NCBI GenBank assembly: GCA_036873755.1
Contig: JAVTVY010033749.1
Coordinates: 1-64,000 of the forward strand
DNA: 64,000 nucleotides
DNA from: Hanleya hanleyi
Lineage: Eukaryota; Mollusca; Polyplacophora; Lepidopleurida; Hanleyidae
Direction: 5' to 3'
Both the position numbers and the translations under genes were made by a program. The notes below the pieces were generated by a model, which saw only the letters and a list, made by a program, of their open reading frames with translations, was not told the DNA's origin and did no database searches. Shown piece by piece: positions 20,899 to 32,450 of the stretch; positions within the stretch are counted from its first letter, which is position 1; every line of letters starts with the position of its first letter.

Positions 20899-23258
20899 TT
20901 TAACCTGTGTATGCCTGGATTCTGCTGGTGGACAAGTTGTCCCCGAGGCCGGGCCCCTGCACACCCAACAAACATAATGAGCACAACTATAAGAAAAAAT
21001 ATGAAGACAGACCCGAGGAACCTTAGTGCAGGTTTCTCGGCCGAGTCTCTAATAGTTCGAAATGCAATAAGACCTTTTTCAATCCAAATGACAGATATAT
21101 TTCTGACAGCAAAGCAAGGCCACGACATCAAACCTTGTAATATTGCGCTTGATGATTGTTTAGCACCAAATTCTACATGTAATAATTTCAAAATTTCTAA
21201 GTGTGGACATCGTGGATGTCTCACGTGTCCACTCTTTAATACTTCAGCTTCATTTAGTTCCACGTTAACTGGTAACTCATATTCTGTTAACTCGTATGTT
21301 GATCTTAGTTGTTCTACTACAAACTGTATTTATTTAGTTTCCTGTAAGAAGTGTGGTCAACAGTATGTTGGCAAGACCACCCAAAGACTCCATCTTAGGG
21401 TGAACGGTCACAGAAAATCCGTTAGGAAAAAGCAATTGCTTATAGGTAGGCATTTTTCTGGACCCGACCACGGCTGGGATAACTTTAGTATTCAGATCAT
21501 AGACGTCGTCTATCCATCTACTAAGGATTCCCCTTTTGGATTTGAGAAAAATCCGAGAGCGGGAATTATTCTGGATGCTAGAACTTGGGTCAGTGTTTCC
21601 GTTTGGTTTAAATGATAATGTCAGTGGGTTCGGCAATGCTACAAACCGCCGTTCAAATATATCCAACATTACCCAACTATTTAAACCCCATCAACGGAGA
21701 CATCGCAGCCATGGTTGGCGAAAGTTTAATAGTTCGATGATTCACGATCATATCACTTTAAATTACTCAGTGGGTTTAACTAACACACCCAATAGTATAC
21801 ATAGCTTACGTACAGTTCTGTATGCGTTACCTCTGAGAGCTTTAGATCAAATAGCCAGAGATATACAACAATCTGCGTCTTCAGGAAATATAATACCATC
21901 AAAAATCATTAAAGTATGTCAAGATATAGCGTATTTTCGGTTGTATCGTCCAGTGAACATAATCGAAACCTCTCAAGATCGGCTTTTCTTGAAACTCAAC
22001 TACTTAGATAAAGGACTGGACATCATTAAATTACCTCGAATCCTGAATGATCCAGAGGTACGCAACGCTGTACCGAACTATTTTAAGTTCACAGAACCTC
22101 CTTGCATTTCATATAAGTACACTAAATCTATAGCCACCAAAATATTCAATTACTCCAATGCTGTCCAGGAGTTTGACTGGAACTTATACACGTCAGGAGG
22201 CTATAGTTGTGGTTGTGAATCGTCGAACTTTATCTATACACCATGCAAACATATTGTGACTGGTGACCTTGATGTAGTGAGTGATAAGGATCTGAAATTA
22301 CTCCTGATGAAGGGACCTAAATATAGAGAGCCAAGAAGAATAAATCTGAAGGCCGACCAGAAGATAGTCCTGTCTGCATTGGAACAGTACGTTATTGATT
22401 GGTCTAAGCGAGAAAAAGTTGAACCTACAGTACTCGCTGATTGGCTGGACCTCACCAAGAGCAAGGTCGTTGAAACAATCCGCCATATTGACAGAAGTAC
22501 TCTTCCCCAAGCAAAACAAGTTCTGAGAAACCTCAATTCGCAAGAAGTTCTAGCAAATCTCCAGAGTAAATTCGTCATAGTCCCAGCAGACAAAGCTCCG
22601 AATAGTATAATATTCATATGTAAATATTACTATTACCAGGTGCTGGTTAAAGAATTGAGTGTAGACATATGCTAGATCCTGTGTTAAATGTGATGATTTT
22701 AATCAACGTCACAAAACATTGTTGCAGAAACTTATAAAACAGGGCTATTCCACCAAGCGCCTCCACTCAAAGTTTCTCAAATTTGGCGATACATATCGCA
22801 TGCTGATAGCAAAATACGAACGTAGCGTGCAAGATCTATGGCGCTACGTTTCGTAACTTGTGTTTAATTCCGCTTAACCCGGGGCTAGGGGCCGTATGAA
22901 CCCATGTACTTGAAGATCCTCATGGTACTCATATGAACAGTCACAATCAAAGCGTGACTGAGATACATCTTTTTTTAGATGACGACTCTATAACGAATAT
23001 TATGGATTAAGAATACTGATCAGCGATACGGATTTGATATTTTTGGAACATCATGGTGTCTTGCCGGCATCATTGAAAACTGTTGACCGCTTCTCTCTTG
23101 CAGGAAACAAGCCTATGTTGATGTATACTATGATTGTCTTTTTGAATTTGGTGCTAATACTGTTATGTGGAAAATGGAATAGGTCTTTGGATTATGGACG
23201 CGGATATTCTCTAATGGACGACGGCTGGATTATGAATGACGGACTAGACGCTTGTAAT
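20899..23258 (+). mobile_element. Permuted (Naiad-type) Penelope-like element, copy 3, internally deleted
   Basis: Starts with the 5' block shared with the non-autonomous unit, encodes a GIY-YIG nuclease and the long linker region. At about 22,671 it jumps directly to the RT C-terminal end (CVKCDDFNQRHKTL). The words around the junction (ATGCTAGATCCTGTG versus TTGCTAGATCCTGTG in intact copies) suggest deletion at a short homology. It ends with the 3' structured region and a tail to 23,258. The core RT motifs are lost by the deletion. Confidence 0.85.
20977..22675 (+). pseudogene. GIY-YIG endonuclease and N-terminal region of a permuted Penelope-like protein
   Basis: ATG at 20,977 opens MSTTIRKNMK. 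A Cys/His cluster (KCGHRGCLTCPLF) precedes the GIY-YIG core CIYLVSCKKCGQQYVGKT, with downstream LHLRVNGHRKS. A frameshift near 21,540 moves the reading to a second frame beginning RKIRERELFWMLELGSVFPF, the closing helix of the same domain. It continues through a Cys-rich patch (YSCGCESSNF) and FVIVPADKAPNSIIFICK, which marks the start of the RT region, to a stop at 22,675. The nuclease before RT is the permuted order of Naiad/Chlamys-type elements. It would nick target DNA for reverse transcription. Frameshift plus deletion make it non-functional. Confidence 0.85.
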
Positions 23259-24883
23259 TCATCAAATACGTCTACTTACTCCCAACTGCATTTACTCTGG
23301 AAGATATATTTAACAATCACAAAAAGTTTCTCAGGGAAAGAGATATTTGTCTTCCAACCAATCATAACGACATACCAAAAATATACTGGACTCCCAAAAT
23401 GCATAAATCACCATACAAAGCTAGATTCATAGCTGGTTCTAGAAGCTGCACCACCAAGCTTCTTTCAACCCTATTGACGAGGGCCCTTCAGGAGGTAAAA
23501 GCATTTTGGGAAAGGTATTGCGCCACTATTTCTAAGAACTCTGGCGTTGAATGTATGAGGATATTGAAAAACTCAAAATGTCTTACGGAAGAACTTGATG
23601 CTAAAGGTCACATACCGTACAGACATGTATCCACATGGGATTTCTCGACTCTCTATACTACAATCCCTCATCAGGACCTTAATGACCGTATAAGTTCATT
23701 AATAGTATCTGTGTTCAAGAAAACTGATCGTAGATATATTAATGTCGGAAGCCATAAGCATTCTTTAGCTCGACTACATACAAGAGATATCATTCATGGG
23801 ATGTTTCTTTGTTTATAGAGTTGCTTGAATTTCTCATTAAAAATATCTATGTGAAATTTGGCAACACAATATATCAGCAGCATATAAGTATTCCAATGGG
23901 TACTAATTGTGCACCCCTGTTGGCTGACCTGTATCTGTTCTCTTATGAATATGACTATGTGCAGGCGCTTTCAAAAACCGATCCATTCAAAGCCCGTTCC
24001 TTCTCATTCACCAAACGCTTTATAGACGATCTTCTCGCTGTGGATAATCGCTATATAAATGACGCAGTGAAGGATATATATCCACCTTCACTGGATTTGA
24101 AGGAAACTACAGATAGCCCTACAGGCACATCATATTTAGATCTACATCTCTATAAAAATGAAGCGGGCATTCTCTCTCGTCGACTTTATGACAAAGAGAT
24201 GATTACAATTTCGACATCGTAAACTATCCCTTTCTGGACAGTAATATTCCAGTGGGACCTGCATATGGCGTATACATATCTCGCTTAGTAGCATTTGCTA
24301 GATCCTGTGTTAAATGTGACGATTTTAATCAACGTCACAAAACATTGTTACAGAAACTTATAAAACAGGGCTATTCCACCAAACGCCTCCACTCAAAGTT
24401 TCTCAAATTTGGCGATGCATATCGCATGCTGATAGCAAAATACGAACGTAGCGTGCAAGATCTATGGCGCTACGTTTCGTAACGTGTGTCTAATTCCGCT
24501 TAACCCGGGCTAGGGGCCGTATGAACCCATGTACTTCAAGATCCTCATGGTACTCATATGAACAGTCACAATCAAAGCGTGACTGAGATACATCTTTTCT
24601 TAGATGACGACTCTATAACGAATATTATGGATTAAGAATACTGATCAGCGATACGGATTTGATATTTTTGGAACATCATGATGTCTTGCCGGCATCATTG
24701 AAAACTGTTGACCGCTTCTCTCTTGCAGGAAACAAGCCTATGTTTATGTATACTATGATTGTCTTTTTGAATTTGGTGCTAATACTGTTATGTGGAAAAT
24801 GGAATAGGTCTTTGGATTATGGACGCGGATATTCTCTAATGGACGACGGCTGGATTATGAATGACGGACTAGCCGCTTGTAAT
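23259..24883 (+). mobile_element. Permuted Penelope-like element, copy 4 (RT-containing)
   Basis: 5'-truncated at the RT N-terminus, directly behind the tail of copy 3. It has the most complete RT in the window, followed by the 3' structured region and a tail ending TTGTAAT at 24,883, where a palindromic MITE begins. The three head-to-tail pieces from 20,098 to 24,883 show the tandem habit usual for Penelope-like elements. Confidence 0.85.
23261..24482 (+). pseudogene. Penelope-like reverse transcriptase, two frameshifts
   Basis: The frame opens KYVYLLPTAFTLEDIF, then PKIYWTPKMHKSPYKARFIA (RT motifs 1-2) and STWDFSTLYTTIP (motif A with its catalytic Asp). A frameshift near 23,810 follows, then SIPMGTNCAPLLADLYL (motif B) and RFIDDLLAV (motif C, the paired Asp). 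A one-base loss in an A run near 24,193 separates the C-terminal GPAYGVYISRLVAFARS and thumb-like end. The polymerase residues are all present, so only the two frame breaks make this copy inactive. It would copy element RNA at a nicked target. Confidence 0.88.
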
Positions 24884-25209
24884 ATACATATGTACATAGG
24901 ACAAGAGACAAGTGAAATGGCAGTAGTAGTATAGAACGGGCACTTGATAGCGCATTGAGCTCTGAGTGCGCTTTGTGACATCACTTCCGGCTCCGGTTAC
25001 GTGACGGGAATGATATTTGACCCCTGCGCATGCGCACAATAACGGATAATACTGGTGCAAAGGGGACAAAGGTCACTTTCGGGCACGTGACCGGAACCGA
25101 AAGCGATGTCACAAAGTGCACTCAGGGGTCAAAGCTCAATGCGCGGTCAAATGTCGTTCTATACTTCTACTGCTATTTCACTTGTCTCTTGTCCTATGTA
25201 CATATGTAT
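24884..25209. mobile_element. Palindromic MITE, family M3, 326 bp
   Basis: The arms begin ATACATATGTACATAGGACA and mirror each other for about 120 bp, including GACAAGTGAAAT and a CTTTGTGACATC core. Both outer ends touch a Penelope-type 3' terminus (TTGTAAT at 24,877-24,883 on plus, and the same word on minus at 25,210-25,216). Confidence 0.85.
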
Positions 25210-25735
25210 ATTACAACACATATAAGGGAGTGGGAAGAGGTGCCGACATACTGACTGCGTCACATGACTTCACAGAATAGCCTTCTGATTAACCTATTCT
25301 AAAGCACATACCAAGAATCTAACGATTCGTGATATGTGTTGTATCTCAGGTACGCTTTTATTGTACCTGTTCATGTGGCAACTTGGATGATATGACCACA
25401 CGGCCCTAGCACCGGCATAAGCGGTATTAAATACAAATCTAGAGAGCTATGATGGAAATGCTCTGACAACTCGTATACTGGTAATTGGTGAGCTGTTTCG
25501 CTGTGACAACTCGTACATTGGAGATTGGTGAGTTGTATCGTCGTCAGATGTAAATGACGGCAATTAACACAAAAGACTAGTCCGTAAGGCCCGATGTCGA
25601 CCCAGCATCAACTTCCCACAAATGCCAACATATATCAAAGACCAAAAGGTCTGTACAGGGGGCGGGCCTCGGGGACGAAACGTCCACCAGCAGAATCTCG
25701 CCATATACAGGAAAAAATTACAACACATATAACCT
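25210..25735 (-). mobile_element. Second copy of the 508-bp non-autonomous Penelope-related unit
   Basis: A full unit of 507 bp (25,210-25,716) is preceded, on the minus strand, by 19 bp of the 3' end of another unit (25,717-25,735, ending GTTGTAAT). It has the same 5' block, the same internal duplicated hairpins (ACAACTC...GAGTTGT and ACAGCTC...GAGTTGT) and the same terminal RNA fold as the copy at 6854-7361. No coding frame. Confidence 0.8.
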
Positions 25736-25759
25736 CTCGACAAATATATGTAGGTTTAT

Positions 25760-25852
25760 TGTTGGTGGGAAATTTAAGTTTTTTCCCATGTTGAGGCGTT
25801 TACTCCATCAGACGTCCACGATGCTCATCCATTAACATCAGATGAGTTGTTT
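25760..25852. repeat. Right arm of the 92-bp inverted repeat
   Basis: TGTTGGTGGGAAATTTAAG through GATGAGTTGTTT mirrors 20,006-20,097. Everything between the arms is Penelope-type or MITE DNA. Confidence 0.85.
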
Positions 25853-27434
25853 GAGCTGATCAGTATGGTCAAATACATTTTCAAAGGAATCAAGAGTCAC
25901 CTGAGCGGAAGTGACATGACAAAGGTCATATGCAAATGTCCAAGGTCAATGCGACCGAGTTAGCTCTTTCAAATGGTCAAGAGGCGTCTACGGGGCCCTT
26001 TATGTGACGTCACAAAAGGCATATGCAAATTTGGAAAGACCAGGTAGTGTCTACGTGCCCTTTCTGAACCTGGAGTATGTCCATAAACTCGTTAACTACG
26101 ATATACAAAAAAGGACAAAATACATTGTAATTAAAAAAAAAGAAAAAAAAAAAGAAGATTTTATTTTCATTACAGAGAACACATATATAGAACAGTTATT
26201 TCCCCTTATAACATTAACGACAGAAGTTCAGTGGGATATCTGCGGTTTAAGTTCGCCTTTAGTTTAGCATTTTTAGGGTATCTATCAATCTAAACATCCA
26301 CATACGTCGTGGTCACACCAATCGGGGAGAACTTTGCGCTTGTGGTAGAGGAAGGTGAAGGCATCCCGCTGCTGGGTTTAGTAGCGCATCTGGTGCTAGA
26401 CATCACGAAAGCCCTTGTTGGTTCCACTGGCCTGGCCTGGCTTTGTAGTTCATCGAGGTACAGGGCTCCTAGCCTGGCGTTTAGGCCCAGCAGGAGTTAT
26501 CTGCCTCTGAATACGACTGTTTATGTCCTTCAGTTACTCCAGTGTTAACCCCCGGAATGCACGGCATCAAATATCATCCGCGACAATATAGCTAGCTTAC
26601 CCTCCTCTTTTCAATATGTTCTATATCGAGAACCAGAGACATGGGAATTGCACCGAACGAGTCGCCTGGTCTCAGGCTTCCCTTGGGTAATGTGGGTATG
26701 GCGATGGTATGGGGCTGCGCATTGTACTTAACAAGAAGTTCTCTTTCGCAAAGAATGGTTGTCCTAAAAAGGATAATTTTAGAGTATTTTCTCAATGTGT
26801 ACGGAGAATTCATTGGGCGCATGGACTAACGTACTGCTCAGTTGATGTCGAGTAGTATCGGCAAGGGGGGGGCGGGGGGTGTTTGTACATGCACATCAAC
26901 TGTGTTGCTCCACCTCGGCTTTCTATCAATATCACCTCTGGGCATTGCATCGGTGGTCGGACCGTATAGATTGTTCACTCCACGTGTTGCTCTTGCAACT
27001 TGCCATGGTCTTTCCTCGTCAAAAGTTTGTGCTGGAATGCCCGCTCTTAACCAGACAAAACATGTACTTGGTCTGTGGGATGATTTTATTGGCTCTCTAT
27101 TTACTGTGCTCTTGCATTGGTTTGTTTTCTGGGCATTCATTGGTTACATTTACTCCATCCTAGGCCAATGGTTGGCTTCTTTCCCACCTGACTCCTTGAC
27201 TTGCCTATACTATCTTGGTCAAAATTAGAATCCCACATTTATGTTCAAGCATTGGTCACTGATGGCCACTTGTTTGTGCTCTTAACCTATTGTAACGAAA
27301 ACACACAAGACATTGTTTTGAGATATCATTTGTTTTTTATTCAAGAACAACAATACAAAAAACGACAACGTGAGAACTACCGCGTGAAAACTGAAGTCCA
27401 GAACTGGGGGTTGTGCATTGAAATGGTCAGAAGT
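25853..27434. other. Mixed relic DNA, no intact gene
   Basis: Fragments of M1-like MITE words (GGTCATATGCAAAT, GCATATGCAAATTTG) occur at 25,917-25,962 and 26,003-26,036. A 58-bp segment at 26,470-26,530 (AGGCCCAGCAGGAGTTATCT) matches the minus strand of 36,680-36,740 at the edge of the viral relic there. The minus-strand frame at 26,290-26,480 may be eroded viral coding DNA, but I do not recognise it. The 128-codon plus frame at 26,842 has no supporting feature. Confidence 0.45.
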
Positions 27435-27862
27435 TAAGCCCAGAACGGGGCTTGTACATTGAAATGATCTGCGGCTCAGAGATACACCAGTACCTCTCGA
27501 TCGGTAGCTTGAGGGCATTCGACTAACATTTGTACGACTGTGGGTAGCGTTCGTCTTCGGTAACAGTGGTAGAGGTAAACCAGAAAGTACTGTCCGCACA
27601 CGCTACTGCTCGGGCCTTGCAACGCTTGACTGTTCCAACACCACGCTTCTTTGCCTTCGTCCATGAAGGCTGTTAAATCGGGATGAAGGTGTGGCAGGCC
27701 GTGCCGGTCAATGTAGTCGCCGTGCAGTTCTAATTACACGGCCACCCATTGTTAACGGGGGCGATCCATCGGGTCCGTGTTGAGGACGTATGCGACAGGG
27801 TTCATCCGAGGTTTCATCCTCTTTATCAGCGGTAACTCCGAGGTCTTTCTAGGCAGTGAACA
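27435..27862 (-). pseudogene. Adenain-like (C5-type) cysteine protease, decayed viral copy
   Basis: Minus-strand reading from about 27,830 gives AYVLNTDPMDRPR, a stop, QWVAV, a second stop, then GDYIDRHGLPHLHPDL. After a frame change near 27,660 it continues WNSQALQGPSSSVCGQYFLV. In adenovirus-type maturation proteases the His precedes the W-V-A strand and the Cys lies in a S-x-x-C-G-x-[YW] turn. The Cys block is clear, while the His position reads Gln. These enzymes cleave virion precursors in adintovirus and Maverick elements. Two stops, a frameshift and the missing His make it a relic. It is separate from the relic at 33.7 kb but in the same orientation. Confidence 0.6.
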
Positions 27863-28567
27863 ATTATCTATTTCTTAATTCCAGGTTAGGAATAACTTAT
27901 AATAATAGTGTTTGTAATTTAACTCGTCGAAAACAACTTTTCAGTCCATGATGTTAAGGGGTAAAAAGATAAGAACGACTAATTCTCAGAGTACTACTAA
28001 CATCACTGGTAATTGGTGTTAAACCGCATTCCATCAAGAATTGTAGCACAGATTCAAGGATACCAGCGATTGATCATGACTTATACTCACATCTATGCCG
28101 AGTTGGACGTGTATGGTGATTGGGTGTTCTCGTGCATGTTACTTGCATAATTGTACATTGACATCCTTCATGTGCTCGGACCCTGGGACACCAGCGAACA
28201 TGGCTTTTAAGGATCGCAGGAGGCTGGGGGTGTCATACTGAAGCATCCGACTGGATGGGTGGGTCGCGAAAGTGCGGGCTATGACGCGCATGCGCAGTAG
28301 AAACTTGGGATACTGATATAATAGGATAATGACCCATACATTCGACAGTAATCACGAAGAAAACATCTGCAAAGTAACGAGGAAGAAATATCGAACAGTG
28401 GGGAGATGCCAGCTAGTTTGAATTTTCAATTCTATGTGCCGCTATTATATCTCAAAATTCACCTTGCAATTTGGTCATTTTCACCAAATTCATTGAAATA
28501 CAAGAAGAAATGTCATACTATCCGCTGTAGCACGAGAGAAACATGAATTTTAAAATATGACTTTTGA
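27863..28567. other. Unassigned intergenic DNA
   Basis: No coding frame or repeat is recognised. It may include further eroded viral sequence upstream of the protease. Confidence 0.35.
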
Positions 28568-29430
28568 AGACGAGAGATCCCGAAGGATCTTGGCGCCCAC
28601 CATTGTCAGATAATTGTAAGCTAGTGACAAGAAGATCTTTTTGTCCATTGTTACTAAGAACAAACAACTGATTTGTAATTTTGTTTGCAGAATTTCGAAT
28701 TTGAGCGAAAAAGGGACACTGAAAAACACCAAGATATCATCTTTATAAGTTTCAGGAGTTTCAAGATTTCAAGAAACCGTACTTAATGTCAGTTCTTATA
28801 TTACAACTGAAATGAACAAAGTTAGTCTGAAAGTGAATGCCCGGAGGATCCTTCGTCTTCGTTTTGTAGTATTTTTTTTTGCACGTGTCATTATTGGGTA
28901 GTGGAAGCGAAGACAAATCTCTCTGACACTTTGGCGTGAGCTATGAAACAGACCTAAGATTTTATAATTAGAAACGAATACTAATTCCGTTCTGTTCACT
29001 GGGCTAGTTTGACATATCTCTTTTAAGATACCATGCTCGAAAATAGTAAGATGGTACACAACTTAATACTGAAGGGATCCAGTCCGTGCAGTAAAGTGTC
29101 TGAATCCTAATTATCTCCCTTGGATCGAAACACGCTGTAGTCTACAGTTGTCGAGTTGTTACGTTGAGTCATGAAGCCGACCCTTCGGCAGACGAAACGG
29201 TGGGGCAGTTCACTTGCAACGGCATGGACTAAAGTAAACTGATTTAAAATTTGAAGAAATACATTTTAATTCGGAATCATTTGAACTTCTTGATATAGAA
29301 GGTGAAGATATGGATATTCTCTATACTCTATATATAGAATATGCCCCACCGTTTGATCCGCCGACTCTTGTGATGCAACGTCACAACACAGTAAGACCGT
29401 ATTAATTTGAAGCGTAACTTGGATTTTCGA
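28568..29430. repeat. Dispersed repeat D1, copy b
   Basis: Second copy of the sequence at 10,722-11,599, with matching order of the CTTGGCGCCCACCATTGTC, AGTTTCAGGAGTTTCAAGAT, GGATCCTTCGTCTTCGTTTT and ATGGTACA blocks. It runs into satellite A-type units at 29,430. Confidence 0.8.
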
Positions 29431-29730
29431 ATCGCACCAAAAAAGATATCTTGCACAAAATTTGTACCAAATTTCAGAAAGATCAATGAAGTAGTTCCTG
29501 AGAATTCTCGATAACAATGTTTCGAGGGGGAATTCAAGATGGCCACCTGGCGGCCATATTTGATTTTCGAATCGGGCCAAAAACGGTATCTTGCACAACT
29601 GGACCACAAGGGGAACCTGTGAACCAAATTTGAGAAAGATCCATGCAGTAATTTCCTGAGATTTCACGATAAAAAAGTTTCATGGAGAAATTGAAGATGC
29701 GGCCATATTGGATTTTCAAAACAGACCAAA
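29431..29730. repeat. Satellite A remnant, about 2 units
   Basis: Two diverged 157-bp-type units (GATTTTCGAATCG, TCAAGATGGCC, GATCCATGCAGTA) end abruptly near 29,730 without the GGAC cassette. Confidence 0.8.
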
Positions 29731-30262
29731 CATGAATTGCAGGCAAGCACCTAAAAGGTGTGTGGAACCCTCAGCCTGTTTTTTTAGTTAAGTAGGGTCA
29801 GGGCTGCATCTAGACCCAATTTAGTTCCGGAAAACGTATGGGCGCCCAAAACTCAAATGAAACAAAAAACGAAAGTGTTGTTGTTGTTGTTCAATTTGAA
29901 AGGATTTCTGAAGAAAATTAATACTCCTAGAAAATGCTTCTGGGAGCCTCAATATCGATCCGATTGCATAGCAGGGTATTGCATTTCATGTTAATAAACC
30001 TCTGTTTTGTGATTGATCACAGGCTCTTTGCACCGAAATTCACTAAAAAAATTGGACCCTCAATAATGAATTACGAAAAGGAACTGGGAGTTTAGGATCG
30101 GAACCTGTAAAAAATCTCTGGATACAGCCCTGCGGATACAGTTTGTGTGATTTCTGTACCGTATATAATAGACTTCGTTTTCACGTGTGGTGTGCTGGGA
30201 TTACAGCATGCAAGAAAGTGTAGCTTTATCAGTGGCAATTTATGCATTGCACAAGTGTGATA
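29731..30262. other. Unassigned intergenic DNA
   Basis: Contains a short GTT microsatellite near 29,878. No gene is recognised. Confidence 0.4.
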
Positions 30263-31355
30263 ACCTGTATCTGTTCTCTTATGAATATGACTATATGCAG
30301 GCGCTTTCGAAAACCGATCCATTCAAAGCCCGTTCCTTCTCATTCACCGAACGCTATATAGACGATCTTCTCGCTGTGGATAATCGCTATATAAATGACG
30401 CAGTGAAGGATATATATCCACCTTCACTGGATTTGAAGGAAACTACAGATAGCCCTACAGGCACATATTTAGATCTATATCTCTATAAAAATGAAGCGGG
30501 CATTCTCTCTCGTTGACTTTATGACAAAAGAGATGATTACAATTTCGACATCGTAAACTATCCCTTTCTGGACAGTAATATTCCAGTGGGACCTGCATAT
30601 GGCGTATACATATCTCGCTTAGTAGCATTTGCTAGATCCTGTGTTAAATGTGACGATTTTAATCAACGTCACAAAACACTGATGCAGAAACTTAAAAAAC
30701 AGGGCTATTCCACCAAGCACCTACACTCAAAGTTTCTCAAATTTGGCGATACATATCGCATGCTGATAGCAAAATACGAACGTAGCGTGCAAGATCTATG
30801 GCGCTACGTTTCGTAACTTGTGTCTAATTCCGCTTAACCCGGGGCTAGGGGCCGTATGAATCCATGTACTTCAAGATCCTCATGGTACTCATATGAACAG
30901 ACACAATCAAAGCGTGACTGAGATACATCATTCTTTGGATGACGACTTTGCAACGAATATTATGGATTAAGAATACTGATCAGCGATACGAATTTGATAT
31001 TTTTGGAACATCATGATGTCTTGCCGGCATCATTGAAAGCTGTTGACCGCTTCTCTCTTGCAGGAAACAAGCCTATGTTTATGTATACTATGATTGTCTT
31101 TTTGAATTTGGTGCTAATACTGTTATGTGGAAAATGGAATAGGTCTTTGGATTATGGACGCGGATATTCTCTAATGGACGACGGCTGGATTATGAATGAC
31201 GGACTAGACGTTTGTAATTTGTATACTATGATTGTCTCTTTGAATTTGGTGCTAATACTGTTATATGGAAAATGGAATAGGTCTTTGGATTATGGACGCG
31301 GATATTCTCTAATGGACGACGGCTGGATTATGAATGACGGACTAGACGCTTGTAA
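30263..31355 (+). mobile_element. 5'-truncated permuted Penelope-like element, copy 5, with duplicated tail
   Basis: Starts in RT between motifs B and C (LYLFSYEYDYMQAL), has YIDDLLAV, then a TGA at 30,514-30,516 where other copies have CGA. The C-terminal part runs to about 30,816, followed by the structured region and tail. The last about 134 bp of the tail are present twice in tandem (about 31,087-31,220 and 31,221-31,355), with GGACTAGACG and TTGTAA at both ends. No other copy shows this. Confidence 0.85.
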
Positions 31356-31561
31356 CAAGTTAATGCCATAGATACACATTGATTGACACAGGTTCAAAAT
31401 TGCCAAGAGTCTCCAGATCACTCGTTTCAAATAATTTCCAAGGTACATGTACAGTAACACGTTTGGTGGCAATAATTGAAGCATTATGTTGTACCAGCTA
31501 AATGTGTGGACACATATAAGGTTCATGCAAACCTTATGATGTAGAATAGAATGATTTAATA
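31356..31561. other. Short intergenic gap
   Basis: Nothing recognised. Confidence 0.4.
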
Positions 31562-31990
31562 GCAAAATTGAAGAAAAATTGTGTCCTTCATTTAAGGCGA
31601 CGCGAAATTCAAACTGTCAGGGGTTCGATATTGCAGGGATTCCCGTGCCAATTATTTCATTGATTATACTTCTGAAATAAAATATGGTTTGTGCAAAAGC
31701 TTTCGGGTAAATCGATGCAGCAAAATTGAAGAAAAATATTGTTCGTCATTTAAGGCGACGCGAAATTCAAACTAACATGGGTTCGATACTGCAGGGATTC
31801 CCCTGCCAGTTATTTAATATTATACATGTACTTCTGAAATAAAATATGGTTTGTGCAAAAGCTTTCGGGTAAGTCGATGTAGCAAAATTAAAGAAAAATC
31901 TTGTCCATTTAAGGCGATGCGAAATTCAAACCCAACAGGCGTTCGATACTGCCCGTTATTTCCTCTTGCACTTATGAAATAAAATAATGT
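31562..31990. repeat. Tandem repeat, about 2.7 x 158 bp
   Basis: Units begin GCAAAATTGAAGAAAAAT and contain TTTAAGGCGACGCGAAATTC and GTGCAAAAGCTTTCGGGTAA. Starts are at 31,562, 31,720 and 31,881. The unit size is close to satellite A but the sequence is unrelated. Confidence 0.85.
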
Positions 31991-32450
31991 CACCAACATG
32001 TTAGTTATTACTATAAAAGAATAAACTGTTGGTGATTCAGCATGTGTGTTTGAAAAAACAATGTACACTGCATCTCATACATATCACATGAGACTGAGAA
32101 GCTGTGGATAGGAAAAAGTCCAAAACTTTAACATTTCGTGCCCCAGGGGTGGGGAAATCCTCTCGAGGATAGTGCATAGGTTGAACAAGTGTAGCATCAT
32201 GTAGGCTCCCAGAATATATGGGTTCCACCCAATGATAATCCTGAATACAACCAAGGGTTCCCGATGGACACAGATAACAGTGCACAAGCTGAGCGATCAA
32301 TAAATAATAAAAAAAATAATTAAAAATCATGGAATCATCATAGTCATCTGAAAATCTAATCATTTCATGAGTCAAAATTCAGGAAGCTCTCGCCAAAGTT
32401 TGGTCAGGCCCGACTTGATAGATCTGCAGATATTCAGAGAACAAGAACAT
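31991..32450. other. Unassigned intergenic DNA
   Basis: Small frames only; nothing recognised. Confidence 0.4.

Noticed and set aside
26842..27228. 128-codon plus-strand frame
   Set aside because: Overlaps alternative frames of similar length, has low-complexity composition and no motif; probably chance.
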